Source of the DNA: Linnemannia elongata
Lineage: Eukaryota > Mortierellomycota > Mortierellomycetes > Mortierellales > Mortierellaceae
Assembly (NCBI GenBank): GCA_036320915.1
Contig: JAXBDG010000021.1
Span: 833,455-897,454, forward strand
Direction: 5' to 3'
Length of the DNA: 64,000 bases
Positions 40,776 to 52,194 of the stretch are shown here, in pieces. Under the pieces are notes generated by a model. It ran no database searches, was not told where the DNA came from, and worked only from the letters and a program-made list of their open reading frames with translations. The position numbers and the translations under genes are program-made. The first letter of the stretch is position 1. Each line of letters opens with the position of its first letter.

Positions 40776-41084
40776 GCTTCTTGTGGGTGCAAGGGTAAGA
40801 GTGGAGAGGAGGGGCAGGAGAGGTGTGAAGAAATAGAGAAAGAAGGAGAGAAAAGGTGCGTAGTCTCTTGATATGTCGTTGATAAGAAGAATGTGTGACT
40901 GGCCATGAGCCACTGGTTGGGCGAATGCAACTGAACTATGAGCATTGAGAGAATGTGATGAATGGATTGGGGACTTTTTATTTTTCTCATCGATAAAGTT
41001 AATAATGATACAACGTTTTTGTCTTGACAGACTATGACTAGGGGAGGGGAGGATGGGAACAAACGTGCAAGTCTTGAACACCCT

Positions 41085-41528
41085 TTAGAGGATAGCGCCA
41101 AGGACAGCAACGGCAGCAACGGTCAACCCAGCAGCAGCAGACTTTGAGCCGGTGCACGAGTTTCCGGCATTTCCTGTGGTAGAAACACTGCCAGCGGGGC
41201 AGACCTGGGTCTTGAGGGCAGCATAAGACTGTAGAAGACCATCGGTGATGGCCTTACCACAGATCTCGGGTTTGGCGCAATCGTTGAGCCAGGTCGAGGA
41301 CGATGCAATCGCGCAGAGACACTTCTTCTGGGCATCAGTCAACTGACCGACCATGTTGGGAGGCTGGGTCAGACCATTGAGACCGGCACAACTGGCGCTC
41401 AGGGACTCGGCACCCTTGCTGAGACAGTTACCACAGGCCAGAGGATCAGTAGGGGCGGTGGGAGGAGCTTGAGCGGCGACGAGGGAGGCCAAGACGAGGA
41501 CCGAGGCAATGATGGCATGGAAACGCAT
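41085..41528 (-). CDS. secreted 8-cysteine GPI-type protein (family member 2)
   Basis: 147 aa, one exon. Signal peptide MRFHAIIASVLVLASLVAAQ. Cysteines follow the family order CxxCL, C, CLC, WxxxC, C, C, with one extra Cys in the short Ser/Gly stalk. The C-terminus (AAAGLTVAAVAVLGAIL) is a GPI-type hydrophobic tail. No catalytic motif. It is the first of four family members transcribed in the same direction over 6.5 kb. Confidence 0.82.
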   Translation of the reverse strand: MRFHAIIASVLVLASLVAAQAPPTAPTDPLACGNCLSKGAESLSASCAGLNGLTQPPNMVGQLTDAQKKCLCAIASSSTWLNDCAKPEICGKAITDGLLQSYAALKTQVCPAGSVSTTGNAGNSCTGSKSAAAGLTVAAVAVLGAIL

Positions 41529-43118
41529 GTTGGGTGAAAGAGTTGAGTAGTTCTGAAAGGCGTGAAAGAAGGGTGTTTTGATTGATGCTTAAGAAGTTGA
41601 GGGTAGTTGTTGCTGTTGTTGCTGTGGAAGAGTTATTGAGAGAAGCTGATGATAAAAAAAAAAGTCAGGGAGGAGGCCTCTTTTTCTACTGTTTTCAAAA
41701 GTAGGATTCGTTGGCGAGACCTAGGACCTAGGCCATCTTTATTATTCACACACATTGTACTCTTCCTGTGCGCCTTTTTGATGTCTTCATTACTTTGTCT
41801 ACAACCATGTATACATCTTTATGTCTCACTGCCTGATATCTTCCAAAAAGTGAAATCAAAACAAGCTCATCTATCACTTAATTGTAAGAACCGCCATCCA
41901 TTCCGCCTCAAGAGCCGTTTTTCATCAAAATCGACACTGTAAGTGAGAGTGGCGGTGCCTTGCTTGTTTTGCTGTTATTATTTGCTCTTTGTCACTTGTC
42001 ATCCACTCCTTCGTTGCTGTCTCTCCCCCGATTCTCCAAATTTCATATCCATTGTGAGGAGGAGTCGACAAATTTTTTGTTTGTTTTTATGCTTATTTTT
42101 AGGAGTGACGAGTTGACGTGCGATGATGATGGACATCAAGATTATTGATTGCTGTTCATTTCTTTGAGTGTGTGGGCCACTTTGTCTTTCTCCAAGCGTC
42201 GTGACAAGAAAAAAAGGGGGGTATCTACAGTAATGAACAACGTGCGGATCTAAACAAGCATAGATTCAGGTATAACTCTACTTACGGGCTGGTTGCTTGG
42301 TCTAGATTGCTCCAAAGGCTGGTTGCTCTCGCTGCAGGAGAGAAAGGGTGGGGGTCATGTCTACGATGTCTACTCTAAATCAAGATATGGTGGTTGCTCC
42401 GCCTCAAACAACGTGCTGTGAGCAACAGTCGACAACTCAGCAGCAGGGAAATATAGACAGCATCCGATACCTGAACAATCTAGGGCCGTAGGATGAAGAA
42501 TGGGTGGCTACCAATATAGGATCGGTGTTGGGCAAGCTCGCGTTTGGCAAGCGGTGCACATAGTTGTATGGGCGTATCAGACAAAGCTCAGTTCTATGTA
42601 GCCTCGTAGGCTATAATAGTTCGTTTGCTTGGGTGTCGCTATAAAAGTTGTATATTCACCGTTGTCCGAAAAGAAAAGAAGACAACAACGCAAGTGCAAC
42701 GCAAGCAGAGTAAAGAGGCGCCCTCTCCACAAGTTTGTAATCATTCTGGTCGAATGCGGGTCAGTGCATCGATGCTGAATTCGATCGATCGTCAATGAAC
42801 AACCGTCGTACCGCTCCTCGTTGAATTAGCTCACTTGTGCAATCAGAGACGAATAAGCAAGAAAGCAAAATGAGGCCTTCTTCTGTATCTTCCTACTCGG
42901 TAAGCAAAGAATCTGGTCTTTCGGCTCTCCCTGGGTCTCAATTCCAACGCCACCAAAATTCCTCCAGGAACCATCACCTCACCTCACTACTACTTCGCCG
43001 CCGCAATGAAACATTCCTCAACCGTTCCTAAGATTTTTCTTTGTTTTTTATTACAAGTAAGTGTAAAGAGTGTACAAGGGGATACATACATGCTGCTCTG
43101 CTTCTTGTATACATGTGC
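41529..43118. other. intergenic, 1.6 kb
   Basis: No convincing gene. A plus-strand ORF around 42870-43031 (MRPSSVSSYS...) could be a short peptide gene but has no homology mark I recognise. The GGCTGGTTGCT word repeats near 42290-42335. Upstream of 41528 there are GTTGTTGCTGTTGTTGC microsatellite bases. Confidence 0.45.
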
Positions 43119-43652
43119 TTAGAGGAAGCTGGCTCCGATGGCAGCAACAACAGCCAAGACACCCATGGTCTCAGCAAGCATGAACGAAGATGCAGAGATA
43201 CTCTTTTGGCCTGCAGATGTGCCATTGCTGCCAGTAGGCTTGGCACCACTACCTGAGGTGGCCGAGGCTCCATCACCGCCACTGGGCAAGGCAGAAGAGG
43301 GGGCCACGGGGGCTGTGGTAGCAGGGATAAAAGTAGGGGTGGTGCCGTTGCAGTTGAGACCAATCTCAGTCAACGAGGATGCGTAGGTGGCCTTAAGGGA
43401 GAGGACGTCCTCCGAACAGGTTTTAGAGGCAATGCAAGAGTCGATCCAGGTTCCTGAGGTCGACTGGCAAAGACAAGCAGCATAGGCGGGGGAGGCGGCA
43501 GGGTTAAAGTCACCGATGGTGATGTTGACACCTGCACAGAGGGGGAGGGCTTTGATAGCGGTTTGGAGACAGTTCTGGCACGCGTCTGTCTGGGCGGAGA
43601 CGGCGGAGGCGAGAGCGAGAGCTGCGATGGGTGCGAGTGCGGCGAACTTCAT
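43119..43652 (-). CDS. secreted 8-cysteine GPI-type protein (family member 3)
   Basis: 177 aa, one exon; start MKFAALAPIA at 43652, followed by a signal peptide ending VSAQ. Eight Cys in family order (ACQNCLQ, LPLC, ACLC, WIDSC, TC, LNC). A Thr/Pro/Ser/Gly stalk (about 95-150) and a hydrophobic tail (MGVLAVVAAIGASFL) fit a GPI-anchored wall protein. It is closest to member 4 (shared SPAYAACLC / DPAYAACLC and WID-x-C). Confidence 0.83.
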   Translation of the reverse strand: MKFAALAPIAALALASAVSAQTDACQNCLQTAIKALPLCAGVNITIGDFNPAASPAYAACLCQSTSGTWIDSCIASKTCSEDVLSLKATYASSLTEIGLNCNGTTPTFIPATTAPVAPSSALPSGGDGASATSGSGAKPTGSNGTSAGQKSISASSFMLAETMGVLAVVAAIGASFL

Positions 43653-45064
43653 TGTGAAAATGGGGTATATAGGGGTAGGAGGTTGGTGTTGTGGAGAAGA
43701 GTTGGGAAGAGATGGAGGAATGAGGAGAGGGAATGAGGAAAGAAAGGGAATAAAGAAGAAAGAGAGATGAGCAAGTGAAGAATGAGACAAACAAAGAGGA
43801 GTAGGGTTCATCCAGGACCCTCACCCACCCTCCCTTCGCTTTGTTGAGAAGACAAAGAGTACCAGGACATGCAATCCGTGGGTTGATGAACGGAGGACAC
43901 CGATAGCCCACAATTCCAATGACATATGTTTTTTTACCATAAGCTGTCATGTATAATGCATGCCTCTGATTCGCTCCCTTTTCGGAAAAGAGAAGGGCTC
44001 CTTTCTGCGAACTTGTTTCTCTCCAAACGCTCTTTCTCCACTCTTGCTTTTCTTTTTGCTTTTGCACGATAGCACATGCACCCCTGTCCTGAACTCTTCA
44101 TTGCTCTAAAGTTTTCGCACTTTAAATGATCGAAAGCAAAAGTACCCCTGCAACGATACAACTCAACAACATACTCGATTATATACATACCCCTGAACGA
44201 TACCGAGTACAGTACCCCGTCCTCCAACAACTATCATCAAAAAGAGGGTGTAAGTCTCTTCGATGATGCCTCCTCATGCAGTGCTCACGGTTCCGAAGTG
44301 ACCGGCTGGTATTGCCATGTTGCGGACACCCATCCTTTTACTCCTTTTTCTCCGGTGGCAGTGAGAAGTTCCTTCAATCCTCTTGCTCACATCCCACCCT
44401 GTCTCCATCCTCTGTTCTCTCTTGCCCCCCCCCCCCCCCCCCCTACACATCATTCAATGCCATTCGCCCTCCTCTCTTCCTTTGTTTGTTTGTTTTGCAC
44501 CGTGCTCATGTTCTGTTGTGGGTTGTGGAGTAAGGCAAACGACCCCAAACAAATGCACGGCATACAGCCTAACGGTTGACTAAAAAAAAGCCCTGATTAT
44601 TTGGCATTCCGGTTGAAGGACGAGAGTTTCTCCTCCTTGCCCCCCTTGCCCCTATGACCTGACCGTGCCCATTTCCTCCCTGTATTTGCGCGCTTGGATG
44701 CCTTCTACTTCAGCACTGAATTGGACATGGTTCTTGTTTGTGGGCTGACGATGTGTGGGTGAGTTTTGGTGGTAGTGGTGGTCAATGGCATTCCGTGGAA
44801 TGTAATAATTCAACCGAGGAGGACGAGTGGAAAACTTTAGCTATCAATTGTTCAAAGGCCTTTTTTTTTTTTTTTTGCGAGAACCAACGCTATGACCCTT
44901 CATAGCATCCACATCTTTTTACTCGCCTTTCTTGTGTGATGACCATGGCGCGCCTTGGATGATATCAGTCGTTATTTTTTTATTTACTTTTTCTGTTCAG
45001 CATGTTTTGTACACGCGACGCTGGGTATTTTTTTTTTTCAACATCTCCATAAACCCTCAGTATC
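43653..45064. other. intergenic, 1.4 kb
   Basis: Promoter side of member 3 and downstream of member 4. It holds a 19-bp C run (44425-44443) and T-rich tracts. The small ORFs spanning the C run are low-complexity. Confidence 0.5.
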
Positions 45065-45430
45065 TTAAGCAAAGGAGGCAGGGACAAATGTAGGTTGAGC
45101 ACCACAACTCAACCCAGCAGCCTGGATATTCTCAGCATACGCGTTCTTGAACGACTGCACATCCTGGCTGCAGGTCGACGTGCACTTGTCGATCCAGGCA
45201 CCGTCGAGGGAGGAGCAAAGACATGCGGCATAGGCGGGGTCCGAAGCCGGGTCCATTTCTCCGATCACGACCTTTAGAGTTGTGCAGGCTGGGAGGGATT
45301 GGAGGGAATCTTGGAGACAGACCATGCATGGGGTGGGGGCATCGGTCTGGGCGGAGCCGGTACTGGCGTCTTGGGCGAGGACCAGGGTCAGGGTTGTGGC
45401 GAGGAGTGCGAGGGCCTTGAAGAACTTCAT
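45065..45430 (-). CDS. secreted 8-cysteine protein without GPI tail (family member 4)
   Basis: 121 aa, one exon; start MKFFKALALL at 45430, signal peptide ending VLAQ. It has the family cysteines (PCMVCLQ, LPAC, ACLC, WIDKC, STC, LSC). It stops 13 residues after the last Cys, so unlike members 1-3 it has no stalk or hydrophobic tail and is probably released rather than anchored. It may be a truncated duplicate of a member 3-like gene; I see no frameshift in the remaining sequence. Confidence 0.8.
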   Translation of the reverse strand: MKFFKALALLATTLTLVLAQDASTGSAQTDAPTPCMVCLQDSLQSLPACTTLKVVIGEMDPASDPAYAACLCSSLDGAWIDKCTSTCSQDVQSFKNAYAENIQAAGLSCGAQPTFVPASFA

Positions 45431-46157
45431 TTTTTGTATTGTGGTGTGTGGGTTGAGAGAAGTAGGGAGAATAAGGAGGGAGGGTTGGGGTGCGATATAG
45501 TGGGTAAATGGAATTGAAAAGTGAGAAAGGTGGGGTGCAATGGGGTTTATATAGGCGACACTTGTTGACCCTCTCTTTCCAATTGAGTCCCCACTTAACC
45601 CCTGCCCATCGTGTGAGTTAACCGTTGGGAAGGTCCCGTAAACAAAAGACGGTGTAGAGTGGAGAGTGTGGATGAGCATATGTCTGTGTTCACTGACTGG
45701 ATAGTCAATCAATCCTCCTCTCTGCTACATCCCCATCAACCCCTTCCTTTCAATTTATTTGGCGTTGACATAAACAAACACAAACTATCTCTGGTGTTTG
45801 TGGCCTCCCAAAGGCGTCCTCACCCTTCCATCCAGGGTCCCAAAAAAGTGGGGGAAGAGCGACCAGAAGGGAGCAGGAGAAAAAAAAACAAGCAATCAAA
45901 GGGAAATTGAGACTGTACCCACATGCACATGCCAAACAGGGTAGGTTTGCAGGGAAAGGGGAGGGGGGGAGGAGCTCAGGGTCCGGACCGAATCATAAAA
46001 CCGGATTACCGACTGATCGAGTAGGATGGTCAAGCGCACAAACATGGGTTGGTTTCTGAAATGCAATACGTTGAAGGGTAGTCCAATGGTGAGCCAGAAG
46101 GTGACCATGGGTCTAAGCGACCAAAACAAACAGGATGAGGATATAAATCGATACAGT

Positions 46158-46494
46158 TCACAAGAATGAAATGGAACTAACCTCCTCTTTCTTGAGAGCC
46201 TTCTTTTTGCAATCGCTGGTATTGTCTTTTGTGTCAATTGGCGTTGGCGTCTCAGGAGGAATGGCAGTAGTTTTAAACAAAGAACGGATGAATGAAAGGG
46301 AACGCTGGAACTGGCTCTCAGGCTAAATGGTTGACGAAGCAGAGGAGGAAAAAAAAACGCCAATGGCTGGCTGACAAGCACATATTTGTAGGCCGCCCCA
46401 GCCTGTGAATCAGAAACGTTTACAATATAAAAAAGGGTCCTCGACAAATAATGTGGGCGGATGCTCACACGCCATACCCGGTCATGCCCTCCAT
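46158..46494 (-). CDS. possible small three-exon gene, 69 aa
   Basis: Exons 46494-46471, 46402-46382 and 46322-46158 join in phase 0 with GT-AG ends. They read MEGMTGYG, AGAAYKY, then PESQFQRSLSFIRSLFK... ending KKALKKEEVSSISFL. The third exon has clear coding character (no stops, balanced composition) in an otherwise empty region. The stop could instead lie in a further exon if the GTTAGT after KKEE is a donor. No signal peptide and no family recognised. Confidence 0.35.
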
Positions 46495-46776
46495 TTGCAC
46501 ATTGCAGCCAGCCCCTGTTAAGAACTTTAGCAATTGAAAAAGAAGGTTATGGACACGTTAGGTCGAAAGATAACCCTGTCGGACCTGGGACCAGGCGGCG
46601 TTTGCGATTGGATGGATAATGGCAATGGATGGACGCGTGCTGATGGTTTGGAATGTTGTAAATTACCTAACAACCAAACATCGGCGCACGCGTGTCTTTT
46701 TTTTTTGTGTAAGTTCATGATGAGACAGTAGTCACTTTGTTTAATTAGGTTGGATAATAGAGGAGTGGTAGATTTG

Positions 46777-47535
46777 TTACAAGGCGGGTTTCGCGTCTCC
46801 TCCCGTTTTGCTATCTTTCGTGTAGGGCGTAGTGTCGCTAGTACTAGCGGCAGCAGCGATTGACTCCTTTTCAGCAGCAGCAGCGAGATTGGGGTCCGGC
46901 TCTGTGACGGTGACCTCTTTGAGCTTGGGAACAGGGGCGCTTGGAGCAGCAGCATTAATGCCGGCAGCGGGTGGCGCTAGTGTTGGTGGTGCCTCGTTTG
47001 CCGGTTTTCGGACAGGAGGCGCTCCGAGGGTTTGAGAAACACTTTGAGGCGAATTGCACGAAGCATTATCATCACCACTGACAGTTTCCACCTTTCCCTT
47101 CCCCTCACTATCACTATCGCTACCACAGGACAACTGCTTCTGAAAAGCCTCCAAAACCATCTTCTGGTTCTTGAAAACAGCAACCGTACAGACATTATTA
47201 CACCTTGAGATCCAATCCTGGGGTCCTCCCTCAACTTCAGTCCACTTGGCTGCCAAACACAAACAATCAACTGCGTCCGGGTACGTGTCCTTGTACATCT
47301 GGATGATGACCGCGTTATTTTCAGAGGATGGGAGGGCTGGGGTGGAGGGCGAGAGAAGACCACATTTGGGGACCGTGCGGAGTTCTCTTGCAAGGCATGG
47401 GCGGCATTTGTCATCGGGGGTTGCTCCTGCTGGTGGTGGAGAAGAGGTTTTGGGGGCTGCAGTGGTAGTTGAGATGGAGAGCAGTGAGAGGAAGACATGG
47501 AGGAGAGGAACTGAGACTGGAGTGAGGAGTTGCAT
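46777..47535 (-). CDS. secreted 8-cysteine protein, long form (family member 5)
   Basis: 252 aa, one exon. A signal peptide of ~26 residues ends TTTAAP. The eight Cys follow the family order (KCRPCL, VPKC, DCLC, WISRC, VC, LSC) with longer loops, especially between the third and fourth Cys. The C-terminal half is Pro/Ala/Thr/Glu-rich, with no hydrophobic tail, so GPI anchoring is unlikely. It is more divergent than members 1-4. Upstream of its promoter lies a 35-bp A run (47737-47771). Confidence 0.7.
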   Translation of the reverse strand: MQLLTPVSVPLLHVFLSLLSISTTTAAPKTSSPPPAGATPDDKCRPCLARELRTVPKCGLLSPSTPALPSSENNAVIIQMYKDTYPDAVDCLCLAAKWTEVEGGPQDWISRCNNVCTVAVFKNQKMVLEAFQKQLSCGSDSDSEGKGKVETVSGDDNASCNSPQSVSQTLGAPPVRKPANEAPPTLAPPAAGINAAAPSAPVPKLKEVTVTEPDPNLAAAAEKESIAAAASTSDTTPYTKDSKTGGDAKPAL

Positions 47536-47735
47536 TTTGAGAGAGAGGGAGGAGAGGAGCAGTGAAATCTAACGATTCGTGTGGGCAGGATAGGAACAAA
47601 AACAAGAAAAACAAAAAAAATCGGCACAACACAAACGAATTGGCGCATCGCTACTCTTATATCTCTGGCCACCCCAGCAGCAAAACACTAATTCCCAAGA
47701 GTAAGAGAGAAGCGTAAGAAAAAGGTGGTCGTGGT

Positions 47736-47773
<38 letters not shown>

Positions 47774-48635
47774 GGAGTCGGGCATCACCATCTGACCCTT
47801 TATGCATTAGTATTTAGCATCAACCCAACTGCAGAAAAATAAAATAAATGATTAGGGAGGCACAAGGGAGACGGCCGGGAAACGGGAAACAGGAGACATA
47901 AAACAGAAAAACACACATCATATAATCGGTGGTTTTAAAAAAGAAAATCCCTTGCAAAAGGACCAGAAAAGAACACACCACAGGCCTTTCATCCCCGGAG
48001 GTACCCGAGAGCCGAAGATTGCGGGACGGGGCAGTGTTTACCTCCTCTTGTTTCTTTATATGTCACTGGGGTGTCCTGAAGAAGCTCCTTGTCGGAAGGA
48101 GATAATACTCTCCCTGACCTTGGCCGTTTAAGAAATGTGCGACAAGATTGTTGATTTCGAAATCGTGATACAACAACATAGAAACGAGAACTTGTACTCA
48201 AAATGTAGCGCAAAAAAACTACGCGCACAAGGCCCGAATCGGCATAACGTTTCTTTTATTTAACAAAAGCAAGTGGGTAAAAACACAATGAGCGCGAATG
48301 CAGCTCGAAGAGAGGGAAAGATGATCGTGAAGTGGCAAATAGTGAGAGTGTTCGAACAAAAAGGTGGCTAGTAAAAACTTTTTTGGGTGTAGGTCGTAGG
48401 ATATGTATGGGTGTAATAATGTTTTGAGGGTAAAGTATGATATTCGTAAAAAAAAGAGTAATATGTGCAGTCAGTCAATTAAGAGGACATGCTGAAACAA
48501 AAAGGAAGGGTTTATCATAAAAATGAACATAGGAAGACGTGAAAAAAGAGTAAATGGGAAGAGAATCGATGCAGGGTACAGGAGGACAAAAAGAAAAGAA
48601 GTTAATAAATGGCGCTGGTGATTCTCAGTCGCTCC
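47536..48635. other. intergenic, 1.1 kb
   Basis: Contains the poly-A run 47737-47771 and AT-rich sequence. The ORF at 47989-48228 on the minus strand has no support. No RNA gene seen. Confidence 0.5.
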
Positions 48636-51495
48636 TTATCCAATCGTGCTGCGTGCAGCCTCTTCATACAATGCTTCATACTCTGATCCACCGGTGTGTT
48701 GAGGTTGGATATGTCCGTTCTGCCTCATGCCATTGCTCTGGCCTTGGCTAGGCCTTGCTTGTGGGGCATCGTGAGGGAACCGGGCACGGATGCTCTCGAA
48801 CATCTGAACAATCTTCTCCTCGTTGCCGTTGAAGATGTCCTTGACGGTGTAGCCGTCCGTTGAGACGCCAACGCGATCCATAAACTTGAAAGCCGTCAAC
48901 AGGTTCTCAAGCATCTGGAGGGTATAGGTGGCGTTGGGGATCCTCTTGTCGACCTGTTCGCCCGAAAGCTGCTCGATCAAACGAACAAGGACGACTCCCG
49001 AACGCAACGACTGTGTCATGTCACTGACGGGTCCAGCCGAGTCGGGAAGGTTGCGGTTCATCCAGTCAATGTACTGCTCCTGAGTCTACTCCATTCAGTA
49101 TGCAAAAAGAAAGCAAGAACTGCGTTAGTAAAATGACACTGTTCTCGCTCGCTCGCTCTTTTTCAAAGTGTCAGTACATAATATAGTTTATTTTTGATCT
49201 CAATCGATTCCTCGTCTTCTCAACCTACCCAACGCTGACCAGGGCTCTGGCGAGGAGCCGACTGTTGGTCGTCACTGTGCTGTCTGAATGTATCGAGCTC
49301 ACTGTCCGGACGCATGTTCTTCAAGTGCTGTTGCTGTTGGTGACGGGGCTGGGGTGCCTGTTGCTGGCCAAAGCCTTCGTCATCCTCATCCCTCCAGGGA
49401 TCATCATGTCCATTGTTGTCGTCGTCCTGCAAGAAACTCCGGCGCTGCTGTTGCTGTTGCTGTTGTTGGTGCTGAGGGGACAGACTCTGGAGAATCGGGC
49501 TCTCTTGTTCATGGCCTTGGTTGTGATGGTTACCGTTCATGCCGTTGCTACCACCTGGGCCAGGCCTGTAGTTGTTGTTGTGATTGTCCCCATACTCGTT
49601 CTGAAGGTATCCTTCCCCGTCAGAGTCCTGGTCATCATAGTCCAACTGCTGCTGTAGTTGTTGCTGCTGCTGCTGTTGTGGCCTCTGATTCTGCTGTTGT
49701 TGTTGTTGCCTAGGGTCGTATTCCTGTTGGCGCTGTTGCTGTTGAGGCTGGTTGGGCTGACCGTTGGGTCCCATACCGCGGTTTCGCTTGGAGGGTGAGG
49801 GTGGGCGAGGGGCCATCCTCCGGGCGACATGCAATGGGATTGTGGGAATGTTGCTTGAAGAGATAACAGGGGCCGAGGGATCGCGGCCAATAGTAACCTT
49901 CATCAACGCCTTAAGCCAGCCCTTCATGTCCTGCTCACTCTCTGTATAAAAGTAAAAGTTGCGGAGCTCTTCGTGAACAGCCTTGAAGCAATACTTTCCA
50001 GCATAGATGTTCTCGTCTTGAATAATCTTGTATCCGACAAGGTTGATGTAGTCCTTGCTGGCGTTATCCTTGGGCGAGTTCATATAGTAGAGGGTCACAC
50101 CCTTCAGCATGAACCAACGGCTCTTCCATGTCCTATAGGTATCACCTCTCTTCTTGAGCCATCCAGCATAGTCAGGCTTGCCAATATTATCCAACGACAC
50201 CACCTTGTCGCCTGGGTCTGCCTTCCCATTCATTGGGCGGTTGGTGCTGTCTGGGGGAGCATGTGCCTTGCGTTGCTGAGGAGAGACCTGCTGGTACTGT
50301 GGCTCAGGTGAGAATTGCTCCTGGTGGTACATCTCAGGGCTGGTGGGGGCCACTCTATCCATGGGTCTTGGGTATTGGTCCATGGACTGCTCCATAGGAT
50401 GGGGAGCAGGACTAGGCATCTGAGGAGGGCGGGGGGCATTGCGCTCCCACTGGTTACGCTGAGGTCCAGATGTGGACGAGTAGGCTGAGGTGATACTTTG
50501 GCGCTGGCCGCCGCGACCATTATGCTCACCAGTGCTGCCGCCGCTGATAGAGCCCATTGTGTCAGAGCGTGCAAGAGCGTTGTTGCGAGAATGCATGTCA
50601 TAGTCAGATGGATGGACGGGCTGCTGCTGACGCATGCTGGGGGATTGGACCGAGGCAGGGGGAGACATGGGGGCACCACGAGTCTCCTGTCGGGGATCCT
50701 GCATATAGTCATTGCGAGGATCATAAGTGGATGCTCTAGGGCTTGGACCTCCGACGGCTGAAGTCATGCGAGGAGGGATGTTGGGTCCACCGGGGGCACC
50801 ACCGGCGAACATGGCGCCGACAGAGTTGGCCAATCCAGAGTACTGACCCTTCCCGCCCTGGTCTCCTTTAGTGGCCTGCTTAAGCGAGGTGATGGCGTTC
50901 ATGATGTTGAATCGCTTCCCGAACGAGTTGATTTCCAGCTCCTTTAAGTTGTTGAGGTTCAGCTCCAGCAAGATGGCGCCTGAGATCTCGTTATCTAATA
51001 TTGGGGATGGGATAATAGACGCGGGTGGGTCAAAACATGGTCGCGACATGGTTGTAATGCCCTCCCTCCCTGGATTGTTTCATCAAAGTCATTTCGACAT
51101 GGGCATTGACATGCAACTTACCAATGAAACTTGGGGCAATGCTGCCAAACCCGCACCAGCGCAACCAGTAGGCAACTTGGTCAATTGACCATGTGGATGG
51201 ATGGCCCGCCAACTGGGGGTCGTTCAAGCTCTCTTCGACGCTCTGAGCAATCACCTTACTGTTCGGAGCTCCGCCGCTAGGGGTAGACGCCCCAGACGAG
51301 GAGCCGAAACCGTTACGGCCGCTAGGAGGAGGGCTGGCGATGGCTGGGTTTTGGTGAATGTGCATATTGTTCATGCTGTTAGCAAGGTGGGACTGGCTCG
51401 ATTGCTCCATCGAACGATTGTGGTCCTGGCCATTGCTGTTGTTATTGTGGTAGCCGTTCATATGACCATTGTCCTGACTGTTGCCGCCTCCGTAT

Positions 51496-51533
<38 letters not shown>

Positions 51534-52194
51534 GCTGTTGTTGCTGTTGTTGCCTCCAGATTTGACACTGTCGTTGAGGAAATCATTGGGCTCGGCGATA
51601 GGAGAACCAGGCTGGTTCTGCTCTGGCGGGTCTGTGAGGAGAGAAATAAAAGATAAGATAAAAAGGTGAGGTTAGAAAAGGTCTGCCCACTTTTTTCTCC
51701 TGTTGCACTCCCTGTAAAAGTGAGCCGTGTCGAATGTCCTTGGTTCACAGGACGCCCATTTCAGGTACCCTGTCCACCGTTATTGCTCGTTGTGCTAATT
51801 CTACGCTCTCAATTTTTAGTTTCATGGTTTATAGTGCTGAGCACCATAATATTTGCTTTGAAGTGCCTCTTTTCTTTCCTTCTTATTACAACAAAAAAGC
51901 GTCTTACCTCGAACGGTGTAGTTCACTGGGAAAAGACCCGTTTCGCCACGGACATTGGTACCCTGGAAAGATGGAAGGTGGGGATGGAAAAGAGTTTTGA
52001 TTAGAAAGTTGAAAAGAAGTGTGGCTAAGGAGAGAGATGATCCGATAAATTGAGTAGTAATTGCCTACCTCCCACCAGCCGTCCTGATAGAGATCGTCCT
52101 TTTGGAGGACAATGATGGGTTCTCCGATATGGAACGAGATCTCGTCCTCGGCCTCGGCCTCAAAGTTGTGAATTGCCCATACTGTCTCTGGCAT
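48636..52194 (-). CDS. Boi/Pob1-like polarity protein: SH3-SAM-PH-CH
   Basis: Exons 52194-52069, 51962-51908, 51631-51122, 50994-49229 and 49085-48636 give 968 aa. SH3 domain: residues ~3-60 (AIHNFEAEAEDEISF, GWWE, GLFPVNYT). An Asn repeat follows, then a SAM domain (~170-240, WSIDQVAYWLRWCGFG...), a PH domain (~430-530, AGWLKKRG...WFMLKG) and Gln-rich low complexity. The last 150 residues resemble a calponin-homology domain (YIDWMNRNLPDSAG, GVVLVRLIEQL). Yeast Boi1/2 and fission-yeast Pob1 have SH3-SAM-PH and link Cdc42 signalling to exocytosis; the CH-like end suggests actin contact and is absent from those relatives as I know them. Trinucleotide repeats (CTG/TTG) encode the Gln and Asn runs. 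Confidence 0.85.

Noticed and set aside
49265..49713. Plus-strand hydrophobic or His/Ala-rich ORFs
   Set aside because: Antisense of the Gln/Asn-rich part of the Boi-like gene.
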